From RGIG4708 sp045633845 (lineage in GTDB: Bacteria; Bacillota; Clostridia; UMGS1810), in assembly GCA_045633845.1 (NCBI GenBank), contig JAZQZC010000036.1, positions 1 through 64,000 on the forward strand: DNA of 64,000 bases. Direction: 5' to 3'. The position numbers and the translations under genes were made by a program. The stretch's first letter is position 1. Every line of letters begins with the position of its first letter. Under the pieces are notes generated by a model. The model searched no databases and was not told where the DNA came from. It was given only the letters and a program-made list of their open reading frames with translations. Positions 1 to 8,962 of the stretch are shown here, piece by piece.

Positions 1-149
1 TGAAAGTTCAAAGACTTATCCAACTATAAATAATTTAGATAAAACTGTGGCAATACACTCCTAACAAATAGTCAAAGCTATAGGTAATTATAAAAAGTAC
101 ACAGTGTTTTATTGATTATATCATAAAGGTTTAAAAGAAAGGAGAGTAT

Positions 150-175
150 TGATATATTTAGGACTAAATATATCA
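150..175. promoter_or_regulatory. perfect AT-rich palindrome before the beta-mannosidase gene
   Basis: Two 11-bp arms (TGATATATTTA and its exact complement) flank the spacer GGAC, and the palindrome ends 11 bp before the first ATG of the glycosidase gene. The position suits an operator for a sugar-responsive regulator or an mRNA hairpin controlling translation. A purine-rich AAAGGAGAG lies just upstream of it, outside normal ribosome-binding distance of the ATG; AAGGAAG just after the palindrome is the usable ribosome-binding site. Nothing else was recognised in bases 1-149. Confidence 0.4.
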
Positions 176-186
176 TACAAGGAAGA

Positions 187-2640
187 ATGATGAAAAAACT
201 TATGCTCACAGGTAAATGGAGCGCAACAGGCAGCAATTGTGTTACAAACGAAAGCCTGACACTTGACGCCTCTGTTCCGGGAAGTACTCTTAATGATGTA
301 ATAACCGCAAAGGGCTTTGACCCGTTTTGGCGCACAAATGCAGACCAAATTCAAAAGTACGAAAGCTTTGACTGGCATTACTCAAAGGAATTTGAGCTGC
401 ACACAGTAAACGCGCACACTCAATTGGTTTTTGAAAAGCTTGATACATACTGCGACGTGTACCTTAACGGCGTGCATCTCGGCAACCTCGACAATGGTCA
501 CATATCGTATGAATTTGACGTGGCTGATTATTTGAAAACAGGCAAAAATACAATAGATGTGTATTTTTATTCACCAATATCCTCTGTAAGCGGCAAGCCT
601 AAGCTGAGAGGTGCATTTACCACCGAGCGTATGTACACACGCCGTACCCAGTGCAGCTATGGTTGGGATTGGGTCGGACGCTTTGTGTCCTGTGGTATAT
701 GCGGCGACGTGTATTTAAAAATGTATGACAAAGACGAGCCGATAGTTGATAATGTGTATGTTTACACCAAAAGCATCGATTCTATGGGCGCATATGTGGG
801 CATCAGTGCTTGCTTTGGCGAAAATTTTGCAAACAAGGTGTTTGATTTTGAAATATACGATTGCGACGGCAATAAAGTAAAAAGTCACTCAAAATATTGC
901 TCATACCCAAAATACAGCTTTAATGTGTCAATTGAGGATGCAAAGCTGTGGTACCCCACAGGCTACGGCGAGCAGCCACTTTATGAGCTGCGTATAAGCT
1001 GTGGCGGCAAAATCCTGTACAGCGAAAAATTTGGTATACGAACCGTTAAAATATTGCAGACCACCGACAAAGAGGGCAGCGATTATTACAAAAAATGCCT
1101 TGAGCTTAAAAAGACAGGCTTTTCACAGGAATATGACAAAAACACAAAGTTTTCGGGCTTTATACTTGTTGTAAACGGCGTAAAAATTCTTTGCCGCGGC
1201 GCAAACTGGGTTCCATGTGAGCCTTTTGAAAACGGCAGAACAAAAGAGAAAACCTCAAAAATTCTTGCCATGGCAAAGGATATGGGGCTTAATATGCTCC
1301 GCGTATGGGGCGGCGGCACCTTTGAAACAAAGGAATTTTATGATGAATGCAGCCGTCTGGGCATTATGGTTACACAGGACTTTTTGATGGCGTGCGGCAG
1401 CTACCCCGAAAAGGAGCAGTGGTTTATAAATCAGCTTAACAAAGAGGCGGAGTACGCGGCAAAGCTAATCCGCAATGAGCCTTGCCTTATGTGGTGGAGC
1501 GGTGACAACGAAAATGCAATAAACGGCGACGACACAATGGCAGACCACCCTGGCAGAAGCTCAGCAGTGTTTGGAATTGTGCCTGTATTGATGGAGCTTG
1601 ACCCCGAGCGCGACTTTTTGCCATCAAGCCCTTACGGCGGCAGCTTTTATGCTTCAAACACAGTTGGTACAACTCATAACACGCAGTATCTGAGCTATAT
1701 TCTTGATGCAATAGAAAACAAGCCTCTCGATAATTACAAGCAGCTTTATAAAACCCTGTGTGCACGCTTTATTGCGGAGGAGCCTACCTTTGGCAGCATC
1801 AGCACATATTCGTCAAAAAGATTTATGACAGAGGATGACATTTTTGGCGACGACTTATCTGTGATGCTGTATCACACAAAAGGAAATCCTGCTATGAAAA
1901 AAGAGCTTTTTGAGTATTTTGTTGAGCTTACTCAAAAAATTCTCGGCAGCTTTAAAGACGGATACGACCGCAATTTCAAAATGAAGTATGTTCAGCACGA
2001 GTGCGTGAGGGTGGTACTTGAGCAGCTCAGGAGAGAAAAATGGTTTTGCTCCGGTGTCATTTTCTGGATGCTTGCAGATTGCTGGCCCGCAGCGGTAGGC
2101 TGGACATTTATAGATTACTATCTTATGCCAAAAGCGTCCTATTACAGCTTTAAAAGGTGTTCAAAGCCTGTTGTGTGCTCAGTAGATAAAAACGACGGTA
2201 CATACTCGGTGTATGTTTGCAACGACGGCACACAGCCTTGCAGTACAAAGCTTTGTGTGTACGCGGTGGATGTTAAATGCGGCAAAACGGAGCAGCTGTA
2301 CAGCGGAGAGGCTTGCGTGCCTTGCGGTGAGTCGCAGCTTGTACACAGCTTTGAGTACAGCTCAGATTGCATAATTGTTGCCGATACAGATAACGACAGA
2401 GCATTTTACAAAGAGGGCGCTCTCAATGTGTGCAAAACAGATGTTGAGTACGAGCTTGGCGAAAACTCTGTTACACTTAAATCCAAAGGCTACATTCAGG
2501 CAGTAGAAATAGAGGGAAATGTGCTCCCTGAGGACAACTATTTCAGTATGCTCCCGGGAGAACAAAAAACCATAAAATTTACAAAAGCATATGCCGATGA
2601 AGCTGCAGATATACACATATCTGCTTATGGGATAGAATAG
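187..2640 (+). CDS. GH2 family beta-mannosidase
   Basis: An 817-residue protein with the glycoside hydrolase family 2 layout: an N-terminal jelly-roll sugar-binding domain (about 1-180), an immunoglobulin-like domain (about 185-290) and a TIM-barrel catalytic domain. The stretch WVPCEPFENGR then MLRVWGGGTFE is typical of beta-mannosidases. The likely acid/base glutamate is E442 in WWSGDNEN, and the nucleophile is probably one of E531/E532 in AEEPTFG; the usual form here is SEFG, so that assignment is uncertain. There is no signal peptide, so it should act in the cytoplasm on imported manno-oligosaccharides. The start is ATG at 187 or the adjacent ATG at 190, both served by AAGGAAG. ispE follows after 9 bases. 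Confidence 0.88.
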   Translation: MMKKLMLTGKWSATGSNCVTNESLTLDASVPGSTLNDVITAKGFDPFWRTNADQIQKYESFDWHYSKEFELHTVNAHTQLVFEKLDTYCDVYLNGVHLGNLDNGHISYEFDVADYLKTGKNTIDVYFYSPISSVSGKPKLRGAFTTERMYTRRTQCSYGWDWVGRFVSCGICGDVYLKMYDKDEPIVDNVYVYTKSIDSMGAYVGISACFGENFANKVFDFEIYDCDGNKVKSHSKYCSYPKYSFNVSIEDAKLWYPTGYGEQPLYELRISCGGKILYSEKFGIRTVKILQTTDKEGSDYYKKCLELKKTGFSQEYDKNTKFSGFILVVNGVKILCRGANWVPCEPFENGRTKEKTSKILAMAKDMGLNMLRVWGGGTFETKEFYDECSRLGIMVTQDFLMACGSYPEKEQWFINQLNKEAEYAAKLIRNEPCLMWWSGDNENAINGDDTMADHPGRSSAVFGIVPVLMELDPERDFLPSSPYGGSFYASNTVGTTHNTQYLSYILDAIENKPLDNYKQLYKTLCARFIAEEPTFGSISTYSSKRFMTEDDIFGDDLSVMLYHTKGNPAMKKELFEYFVELTQKILGSFKDGYDRNFKMKYVQHECVRVVLEQLRREKWFCSGVIFWMLADCWPAAVGWTFIDYYLMPKASYYSFKRCSKPVVCSVDKNDGTYSVYVCNDGTQPCSTKLCVYAVDVKCGKTEQLYSGEACVPCGESQLVHSFEYSSDCIIVADTDNDRAFYKEGALNVCKTDVEYELGENSVTLKSKGYIQAVEIEGNVLPEDNYFSMLPGEQKTIKFTKAYADEAADIHISAYGIE

Positions 2641-2649
2641 GATACACTT

Positions 2650-3489
2650 ATGAAAATAAATGCACCCGCAAAAATTAATCTTGTGCTTGACGTATTAAAC
2701 CGACGCCCCGATGGTTATCATAATGTAAAAATGGTTATGCAGTCACTCGCTCTGTGTGATGTTGTAACGGTAGAGCTCGGGGGCAGCGGCATTACAATTT
2801 CGTCGAATAGCGGTGTTGTGCCATGCGATGATACAAACATTGCATACAAGGCAGCAAAAATGATGCTTGATAAAGCAAAGACGGACATGGGTGTTCATAT
2901 TGATATTCAAAAAAACATTCCTGTTGCCGCAGGTCTTGCAGGCGGCAGCACCGACGGCGCGGCAGTTTTGCTCGCACTCAACAGTATGCTGGGGCTCGGA
3001 CTTTCAAAACAAAAGCTGATGGAAATCGGCGGCAAATTCGGTGCCGACGTGCCATACTGCGTAATTGCTGGTACAGCTCTTGCCGAAGGTACGGGCACAG
3101 AGCTTAAGGAGCTTTGCTCCTACGGCAGCCACACAGTGCTGCTTGTAAAGCCCGATATTGCGGTGTCAACACCCTGGGTGTACAAAAATCTTAATTTGAG
3201 TGACGTTTCACACCCCGATGTTGACAAATTTGTTGAGTGCATCAAAAATAAGCAATATACTCAAAGCTATGAGTATATGGGCAATGTTTTGGAAAGTGTA
3301 ACAATAAAAGAGTACCCCGTAATTGACCAAATTAAAAGCAAAATGTACTCTCTCGGTGCGCTCGTTTCGCTTATGAGCGGCAGCGGACCCACTGTTTTCG
3401 GCATTTTTGAAAATGAAGCAAAAGCTCAGCTTGCAGCCGAAATTTTTAAAAAAGATTTTAAAGAGGTAATTGTTACTCGAACTGTATAA
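2650..3489 (+). CDS. ispE: 4-diphosphocytidyl-2-C-methyl-D-erythritol kinase
   Basis: A 279-residue GHMP kinase of the non-mevalonate (MEP) isoprenoid pathway, which phosphorylates CDP-methylerythritol. It opens with the family motif APAKINLVLDV. The ATP-binding loop PVAAGLAGGSTDGAA lies near residues 92-106, and the C-terminal glycine-rich motif LMSGSGPTVFG near 240-250. The length is normal for IspE. It starts 9 bases after the glycosidase stop with only a weak ribosome-binding site, so it is probably translated by coupling. A strong terminator follows. Confidence 0.95.
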   Translation: MKINAPAKINLVLDVLNRRPDGYHNVKMVMQSLALCDVVTVELGGSGITISSNSGVVPCDDTNIAYKAAKMMLDKAKTDMGVHIDIQKNIPVAAGLAGGSTDGAAVLLALNSMLGLGLSKQKLMEIGGKFGADVPYCVIAGTALAEGTGTELKELCSYGSHTVLLVKPDIAVSTPWVYKNLNLSDVSHPDVDKFVECIKNKQYTQSYEYMGNVLESVTIKEYPVIDQIKSKMYSLGALVSLMSGSGPTVFGIFENEAKAQLAAEIFKKDFKEVIVTRTV

Positions 3490-3513
3490 AATTTAAAAGA
3501 ATAGTAAATAATT

Positions 3514-3548
3514 AGGTTGGACAAACAATTTGTCCAACCTTATTTTTT
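3514..3548 (+). terminator. Rho-independent terminator after ispE
   Basis: A perfect 12-bp stem (AGGTTGGACAAA and its complement) with a CAA loop is followed by TATTTTTTT. It ends the beta-mannosidase-ispE transcript. Confidence 0.9.
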
Positions 3549-3552
3549 TAAC

Positions 3553-3748
3553 GAGGTGACAGTGGGGGATGTTCGCATGACAACGGGGACATTCCTCGCA
3601 AGAGGTGACAGTGGGGGATGTTCCTTTGTAAAAGGTGCGTCCCCATCTGTCACCGATTAATTTATTGCCGTCTGTTTGCTTGGGCAACGAGGACACACCC
3701 CTTGCGAGGAATGTCCCCGTTGTCATGTGAACATCCCACTGTCACCTG
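3553..3748. repeat. GGGGAC/GTCCCC palindromic repeat cluster 1
   Basis: A foldback of about 196 bp. The outer arms contain GGTGACAGTGGG, GACAACGGGGACATTCCTCG and their complements at the far end. The centre holds a second module running from GTGACAGTGGGGGATGTTCC through the AAAAGGTGCGTCCCC core to CATCTGTCACC. The same modules occur at 4409, 33211, 47541 and 52779. No protein-coding signal is convincing inside. The layout resembles REP/BIME-type intergenic repeats, which in other bacteria are spread by RAYT transposases; that link is inference because no such gene lies in this window. Confidence 0.85.
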
Positions 3749-3779
3749 CCAACGCTTATAAATACCAGGAGGTACTTTT

Positions 3780-4415
3780 ATGAAAAAAATAATTTCCGCA
3801 CTTTGTATAGGCTTTTTGTTATGCTTTGTGCTGAATGTCCATATGGATACCACCGAGGCCGCTCTTGCAAAAGGCATAATCCGTCTGCACGTTGTTGCAA
3901 ACAGCGACAGCGAGGCCGACCAGGCGCTTAAATTAAAGGTGCGTGACCGCATACTTTCGGAGTGCAGCGATGAGTTTTCTGCAGCAAACAATATAGATGC
4001 AGTGTCTGCTGATATAAGCACAAACCTCCTATATATCAAAAAACAAGCCGAGGATGAGATTGCCAAAAACGGATATGATTATACAGTGGATGTAAGCTAT
4101 GGTACCCAAAGCTTCCCGCGAAAAAGCTACGGCGACATAACCTTTCCCGAGGGGGATTACCAGGCACTTAAGGTAGTAATAGGTCAGGGCAGCGGCAAAA
4201 ACTGGTGGTGCGTGTTATTTCCGCCGCTGTGCTTTGTAGACGAGGCTTGTGTAAGCGTAGATGCTCAATCTCAGCAATATCTCAAAAATCAGTTGGGGAG
4301 CGAAACATACAGTATGGTAACAGACGGAGTGGAATTTAAGCTCAAAAGCTATGAGCTGTGGCAAAGCGGCAAGGAGCTTGTAAGCAATGCTATGATGCAG
4401 CTGGGGTTGAGGTGA
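3780..4415 (+). CDS. spoIIR: stage II sporulation protein R
   Basis: A 211-residue protein with one N-terminal membrane or secretion segment (about 4-22), followed by the SpoIIR hallmark IIRLHVVANSDSEADQALKL and the later motif NWWCVLFPPLCF. In the family, SpoIIR made in the forespore is exported and triggers SpoIIGA to process pro-sigma-E in the mother cell. The ATG follows AGGAGGT by 6 bases. The gene stands alone between two copies of the palindromic repeat. Its stop TGA lies inside the repeat's GAGGTGACAG end, so the repeat apparently supplies the last codon and the stop. No sigma-F promoter was identified. Confidence 0.93.
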   Translation: MKKIISALCIGFLLCFVLNVHMDTTEAALAKGIIRLHVVANSDSEADQALKLKVRDRILSECSDEFSAANNIDAVSADISTNLLYIKKQAEDEIAKNGYDYTVDVSYGTQSFPRKSYGDITFPEGDYQALKVVIGQGSGKNWWCVLFPPLCFVDEACVSVDAQSQQYLKNQLGSETYSMVTDGVEFKLKSYELWQSGKELVSNAMMQLGLR

Positions 4416-4554
4416 CAGTGGGGATGCTTGCATGACAACGGGGACATTCCTCGCAAGAGGTGTGTCCTCGTTGCCCAAGCAAACAGACGGCGATAAATTA
4501 ATCAGTGACAGATGGGGACGCACCTTTTACAAAGGAACATCCCCATCTGTCACC
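4409..4554. repeat. GGGGAC/GTCCCC palindromic repeat cluster 2
   Basis: One outer module (GAGGTGACAGTGGGGATG, then GACAACGGGGACATTCCTCG) is followed by a complete palindromic module running from GTGACAGATGGGGACGCACC to ATCCCCATCTGTCACC. It begins within the last codons of spoIIR. The following 166 bases up to tmcAL are AT-rich, and I see no gene or clear signal in them. Confidence 0.85.
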
Positions 4555-4720
4555 CATCATCTGGCTAATGTTAAGAATTTTAAAAATTTCGGTCTTTACA
4601 ACGTGATTTTATTAATATATAATCGTATTAACAAATTATTTGTGCTAGGTCACTGTTATGATATTTAATCAAAAACTCATTAAAATCTTACGCAGACGAT
4701 AAATAAAGGAGCACCCCAAA

Positions 4721-5875
4721 ATGATTAACAATAACACTGTTGCAGCGATAATATGCGAATACAACCCCTTTCACAACGGACACAAATATCATATAGACCA
4801 AACTAAAAAGCAATCCGGTGCAGATTATGTAATGTGCATAATGAGCGGCAGTATGGTTCAGCGCGGTGAAATTGCAATATCCGACAAATGGCAAAGAGCA
4901 AAAACCGCTGTACAAAACGGCGCAGATTTGGTGGTGGAGCTGCCCACGGTCAGCGTGCTGCAGTCTGCAGATAATTTTGCATTTGGTGCAGTGGAGCTGC
5001 TCCATAAAAGCGGTGTTGTTGATTTTTTGTCCTTTGGCAGCGAAACAGGGGATACTGAGCCACTTTATCACATAGCAAATATTCTTAATAATCCGCCTGA
5101 GGTGTTTACAAATACTGTTAAAGAGCAAATGGATATCGGCATAGGCTATCCTGCTGCGGTTAGAGCGGCATTATCAGCCTGTGGTATAAAAGATAAGCTC
5201 AACCCCAACGATATACTTGCGGTCAATTATATAAAAGCACTACTGCAGTTAAAATCAACAATAAAGCCTGTTGCAGTGCCGCGTACCAATAGCTATCACA
5301 GCAGCTTGCCAAGCGGCGATGTTGCAAGCGCAACCGCAGTGCGCAATATGATGAAAAATGGAGAAGATATATCCCTCCTTGTGCCGCAAATCCCAACAGA
5401 TATATATGACGAAAGCAGGCTCGAGAGCCTTGTTCTCGGCTTTTTCCGTCTTGCAGATGCTGCCAGCTTGCGTGATATTGCAGGTATGGAGGAGGGGCTG
5501 GCTGAGCGTATGATAAAAAGCGCAAAGCAAAGCACCTGCCTTGACCAATTTGTAGCAGGCTGCGTTACCAAGCGCTACACCGCTCATAGAATAAGACGTG
5601 TAATGATGTGCTCAATTCTTGGTATTAAAAAGGGCAGCAACGCAAATTATCTGCGTGTTGTTGCAGCAAACCAAAAGGGCTTTGAAATTATTTCGCAAAT
5701 AAAACAAAATGCACATATCCCTGTTATTACAAAGCTTGCAGATTTTAACACACAATGTGACGGCGCGGTTGAGCTTGATATCCGCGCAACCGATATTGCA
5801 TCTCTTTGCTCGTCGGTTTCCCAAAACCGCATAGCATCAAGGGATTATACAACCTCACCGCAGATTGTTAAATAA
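4721..5875 (+). CDS. tmcAL: tRNA(Met) cytidine acetate ligase (nucleotidyltransferase fold)
   Basis: A 384-residue protein with the HIGH-like nucleotidyltransferase motif EYNPFHNGHKYHI at residues 14-26 and the TmcAL signature CIMSGSMVQRGEIAI, followed by LVVELP. In Bacillus subtilis the family uses acetate and ATP to make N4-acetylcytidine at the wobble position of elongator tRNA-Met. The length fits. The start follows AAGGAG. It was long annotated only as a nucleotidyltransferase-like protein, so the exact substrate here rests on homology. Confidence 0.88.
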   Translation: MINNNTVAAIICEYNPFHNGHKYHIDQTKKQSGADYVMCIMSGSMVQRGEIAISDKWQRAKTAVQNGADLVVELPTVSVLQSADNFAFGAVELLHKSGVVDFLSFGSETGDTEPLYHIANILNNPPEVFTNTVKEQMDIGIGYPAAVRAALSACGIKDKLNPNDILAVNYIKALLQLKSTIKPVAVPRTNSYHSSLPSGDVASATAVRNMMKNGEDISLLVPQIPTDIYDESRLESLVLGFFRLADAASLRDIAGMEEGLAERMIKSAKQSTCLDQFVAGCVTKRYTAHRIRRVMMCSILGIKKGSNANYLRVVAANQKGFEIISQIKQNAHIPVITKLADFNTQCDGAVELDIRATDIASLCSSVSQNRIASRDYTTSPQIVK

Positions 5876-5952
5876 CTACAAATCAAATTGGTTTACATAA
5901 TAAAAACATAAAAAAAGCTCCAATTTATTTGTGAAATATTGACAATATACAC

Positions 5953-5981
5953 TTGACAATATGCACAACATTTGATACAAT
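5953..5981 (+). promoter_or_regulatory. sigma-A promoter of the carbohydrate ABC locus
   Basis: TTGACA (5953-5958) is separated by 17 bp from TACAAT (5976-5981). A near-identical 14-base unit, TTGACAATATACAC then TTGACAATATGCAC, is repeated in tandem from 5939, so a duplicated regulator site may overlap the -35 region. An imperfect stem-loop (about 6003-6059, arms around AATCTGATG and CGTCAGAT) follows in the untranslated leader. Confidence 0.75.
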
Positions 5982-6084
5982 ATGTAATAGGTGTTATGGT
6001 AAAGATAACAAAATCTGATGTTTTGGTATAGAATTTATACTTTCGTCAGATGTGTTATAAATTAAAAAAAGGAGCGAAATTTTT

Positions 6085-7647
6085 ATGAAAAAGAATTTCA
6101 AAAGACTTGCTATAGTTGCATCAGCAATTGCAGCAACAGCTATGTTGGCTTCTTGCGGTGGCGACGACGTTGCCACAGGTGGCGGTTCTAACAAAGTTAC
6201 ATACTGGGTTATGCTTTCAAACAATGCAGCTCAGGTTGTGAGTAACCTTGGCGAAACCCCATTGGCTCAGAAGCTTATGGAAACCTTCGATTGTGAAATC
6301 GAATATCAGCACCCTGCACAGGGACAGGATGGAGAAAAGTTTAACATCTTAATTGCAAGCGGTAAACTCCCTGACATTATTGAATACAAATGGCAGACAA
6401 ACTATCCCGGCGGCCCACAGAAGGCTCTTGACGACGGCATTGTTCAGGAACTCAACCTCGAAACAGATGCACCAAATCTTGCTGCTTACATAAAAGACCA
6501 TCCGGAACTTGACAAGATGATTAAAACTGACAATGGTCAGTACTATGGTTATCCTTTCATCAGAGGTGAAGAATACCTTCAGACTTCTGCAGGTATGATT
6601 ATCCGTGATGATTGGCTCGATGACCTTGGTCTCGAACTTCCCGAAACAGTTGACGAATGGGAAGTAGTTCTCAAAAGATTTAAAGAAGAAAAGCTGGGCG
6701 GCGCAGCACCTTCAGTAAGTGCACTTCTCAATACTCAGGGTGGATTTATGCAGGCTTATGGCGTATGCACAAACGATCTCTATGTTGACAATGGCGTTAT
6801 CAAATATGGTCCTATGGAAGATGGCTTTAAAGACTGGCTTACTCTTATGAATGACTGGTACAACAAAGGCTACATCGCATCAGATTACACATCTTCTACA
6901 GATGAACATGCTAAAACGCTCAACGGCGAGCTTGGTGTTACCGCTGGTGCATGTGGCAGCGGTATCGGCAGAATTATGGCTGCAGCTACCGAAGAAGGCT
7001 TTAGCGTTACAGGTACAAAAGCCCCTGTTCTCAACAAGGGTGACAAGCCTATATATGGTAACTATCAGAATGCTGTAACAGGTATCTTTGGTGTTATCAC
7101 AAAAGACGCTAAAAACAAAGAGCTCTGCGCTAAAATCCTCGACTACGGTTACTGTGAAGATGGTATTATGCTCCACAACTTCGGTATCGAAGGCGAAAGC
7201 TATACTTTGGTAGACAAAGAAGGCTACGAAGGCAAATACCCACAGTTTACAGAGCTTATCACAAAAAATCCTGACGGTCTTTCAATGGCAGTTTCTATGT
7301 CAAGATACACAAACTCTCACACAGAAGCTCCATTTGTTCAGAAAAGAGAATATATGGAACAGTATGCAGCCCTTCCACAGCAGCAGCTTGCTTTGGAAAA
7401 CTGGATGTACACAGATGTAAAAGAGCACTTCTTGCCTCCATACTCACTCACAGTAGACCAGATTAACGAAATTGCTACCGAAAGAGAAAACATCACTACA
7501 TACAGAGATGAAATGGTTGCAAAATTCATTATGGGTATCGAACCAATCGAAAACTTTGATGCATTCAGAGAAAACATCAAACAGAGAGGTATTGAAAAAA
7601 TTATTCAGTACAACCAGGAAGCATACGAAAGATATCAGACAAGATAA
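6085..7647 (+). CDS. extracellular solute-binding lipoprotein of a carbohydrate ABC importer
   Basis: A 520-residue lipoprotein with a signal peptide ending in the lipobox LASC (Cys24), then a family 1 sugar-binding fold (YWVMLSNNA near 39, DWLDDLGLELPETVDEW near 170). Its length and the genes beside it match the LplA/YtcQ group, which binds oligosaccharides outside the membrane for LplB/YtcP-type permeases. It starts after AAAGGAGCG. The two permeases follow beyond a hydrolase gene, but no ATPase gene is present, so a shared MsmX-type ATPase elsewhere is expected. The ligand is probably an unsaturated pectic oligosaccharide, judged from the GH105 neighbour. Confidence 0.88.
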   Translation: MKKNFKRLAIVASAIAATAMLASCGGDDVATGGGSNKVTYWVMLSNNAAQVVSNLGETPLAQKLMETFDCEIEYQHPAQGQDGEKFNILIASGKLPDIIEYKWQTNYPGGPQKALDDGIVQELNLETDAPNLAAYIKDHPELDKMIKTDNGQYYGYPFIRGEEYLQTSAGMIIRDDWLDDLGLELPETVDEWEVVLKRFKEEKLGGAAPSVSALLNTQGGFMQAYGVCTNDLYVDNGVIKYGPMEDGFKDWLTLMNDWYNKGYIASDYTSSTDEHAKTLNGELGVTAGACGSGIGRIMAAATEEGFSVTGTKAPVLNKGDKPIYGNYQNAVTGIFGVITKDAKNKELCAKILDYGYCEDGIMLHNFGIEGESYTLVDKEGYEGKYPQFTELITKNPDGLSMAVSMSRYTNSHTEAPFVQKREYMEQYAALPQQQLALENWMYTDVKEHFLPPYSLTVDQINEIATERENITTYRDEMVAKFIMGIEPIENFDAFRENIKQRGIEKIIQYNQEAYERYQTR

Positions 7648-7665
7648 TTTGTTTTGACTATTTAT

Positions 7666-7696
7666 GGTAGGTAGTGCCTTTTGGGCACTGCCTACC
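7666..7696 (+). promoter_or_regulatory. intergenic mRNA hairpin after the binding-protein gene
   Basis: A 13-bp stem with one G-U pair (GGTAGGTAGTGCC with GGCACTGCCTACC) is not followed by a T-run. It probably protects the upstream mRNA or partly terminates transcription, so that the binding protein is made in excess over the downstream genes, as known in other sugar ABC operons. Confidence 0.6.
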
Positions 7697-7755
7697 TAAA
7701 ATATGTAAGGCACGATAAGTGCTTAAAAAAAGCAGAAAGGCTTAGGGAATTTATT

Positions 7756-8907
7756 ATGAAAACACCATTAGAATACGGGAAATTAGCATGTGATGCATAT
7801 ATTCATAAATTTGAACCGCATATGCTTCCGCCGGTCGGAACTTTGTTTTATCATCAGGGAGTCTGCCTTTCGGGTATGCAAAACATCTATAAGCTATGCG
7901 GTGATAAAAAATATTTTAATTATATAAAAGATTATGTAGACAGTGTTATCGGCCCAAATGGCGAGATTATCGGTATTAAGCACGAATTAAATACCCCCCA
8001 AACTGCAGACCTTGCAAAAAGATCTCTCGAAATGCTCGACCACAGACAGCCAATCATTTTGTTCTACAACCTTTACGAAGAAACAAAAGACGAAAAATAT
8101 ATGAATGCAATCAAAACGGTGGGTGAATCTATGTATTTCTGGCCTGTTAACCGCCATGGTGGCTACTGGCATATGATGATTCAGCACAATCAGATGTGGC
8201 TTGACGGTGCATATATGGCAGGTCCGCTTTCGTGTATGTATGCAAACCTCACCGGTGACCCAACGCTGAGAGACAGAGCAATTAATCAGATATTCCTTAT
8301 GGATGACCATATGAAGGATGCAAAAACCGGTCTTTATTATCATGGTTGGGACGATTCATACTACGAACCAAAACAACCTTGGGCAGACGAAAAAACAGGA
8401 CTTTCAAGTCAGTTCTGGTCAAGAGCCGTTGGCTGGTATGCAGTTGCTATTATGGATGTCCTCGAATTAATTCCTGCAGACCACCCTGCTTGTCCTCGTC
8501 TTAAGCAGATTGAAAAAGACTTGCTTACAAGCCTTGCAAACTTCCAGGACAAAGAGACAGGTATGTGGTTTGAGGTTATCGACCGCATTGACGCGCCTGA
8601 CAACTGGGTTGAAAGCTCGGGTACAAATCTCTTTATATACGCGTATGCAAAAGCAGTGCGTTTGGGTGTTGTATCTAAAGATGAATTTGGCGAAGTTATT
8701 GAAAAAGCATATAAAGGTAGTATCGACTCAACCTATATGGATGAAGATGGCTACCTTGTTATAGATAAAGTATGTGTAGGTACCTGTATTGATGAAGGCA
8801 CATACGAGCATTACATCAATCGTGCACAAATCAAGAATGACCTCCATGGCGGTGGTGCTTTCCTTCTTATGTGCGCAGAAATGGAACGCTACAGACAAAT
8901 GAAATAG
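7756..8907 (+). CDS. GH105/GH88-type unsaturated glycuronyl hydrolase
   Basis: A 383-residue protein with an (alpha/alpha)6-barrel and the family motifs MWLDGAYMAGP (catalytic aspartate within WLDG), QFWSRAVGWYAVA and VESSGTNLFIYAYAKA. Relatives such as YteR and YesR remove the unsaturated galacturonic acid from the end of rhamnogalacturonan fragments made by lyases. There is no signal peptide, so it acts inside the cell on imported oligosaccharides. The open frame extends upstream to a TTG at 7681, but that codon sits inside the hairpin; ATG 7756 with AGGGA just upstream is preferred. Confidence 0.88.
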   Translation: MKTPLEYGKLACDAYIHKFEPHMLPPVGTLFYHQGVCLSGMQNIYKLCGDKKYFNYIKDYVDSVIGPNGEIIGIKHELNTPQTADLAKRSLEMLDHRQPIILFYNLYEETKDEKYMNAIKTVGESMYFWPVNRHGGYWHMMIQHNQMWLDGAYMAGPLSCMYANLTGDPTLRDRAINQIFLMDDHMKDAKTGLYYHGWDDSYYEPKQPWADEKTGLSSQFWSRAVGWYAVAIMDVLELIPADHPACPRLKQIEKDLLTSLANFQDKETGMWFEVIDRIDAPDNWVESSGTNLFIYAYAKAVRLGVVSKDEFGEVIEKAYKGSIDSTYMDEDGYLVIDKVCVGTCIDEGTYEHYINRAQIKNDLHGGGAFLLMCAEMERYRQMK

Positions 8908-8962
8908 GTCAGTAAGTTTGGTTAATATTGACCTGACAACAGTTGAAGGGAGAATTTAAAAA

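Noticed and set aside
149..190. Thirteen-codon leader peptide starting at TTG 149 before the beta-mannosidase
   Set aside because: The start is close to AAAGGAG and the stop overlaps the gene start, but spacing is poor and no attenuator follows; the palindrome explains the sequence equally well.
4432..4668. Open frame of 78 codons after spoIIR, and similar frames in the other palindromic clusters (33185-33626, 47277-47743, 52714-53175)
   Set aside because: They translate the palindromic repeat itself; the same peptide strings recur on both strands at each cluster, as expected for repeat DNA and not for genes.
7681..7755. Upstream extension of the GH105 gene to a TTG codon
   Set aside because: The TTG and the codons after it lie in the intergenic hairpin and have no ribosome-binding site; ATG 7756 does.
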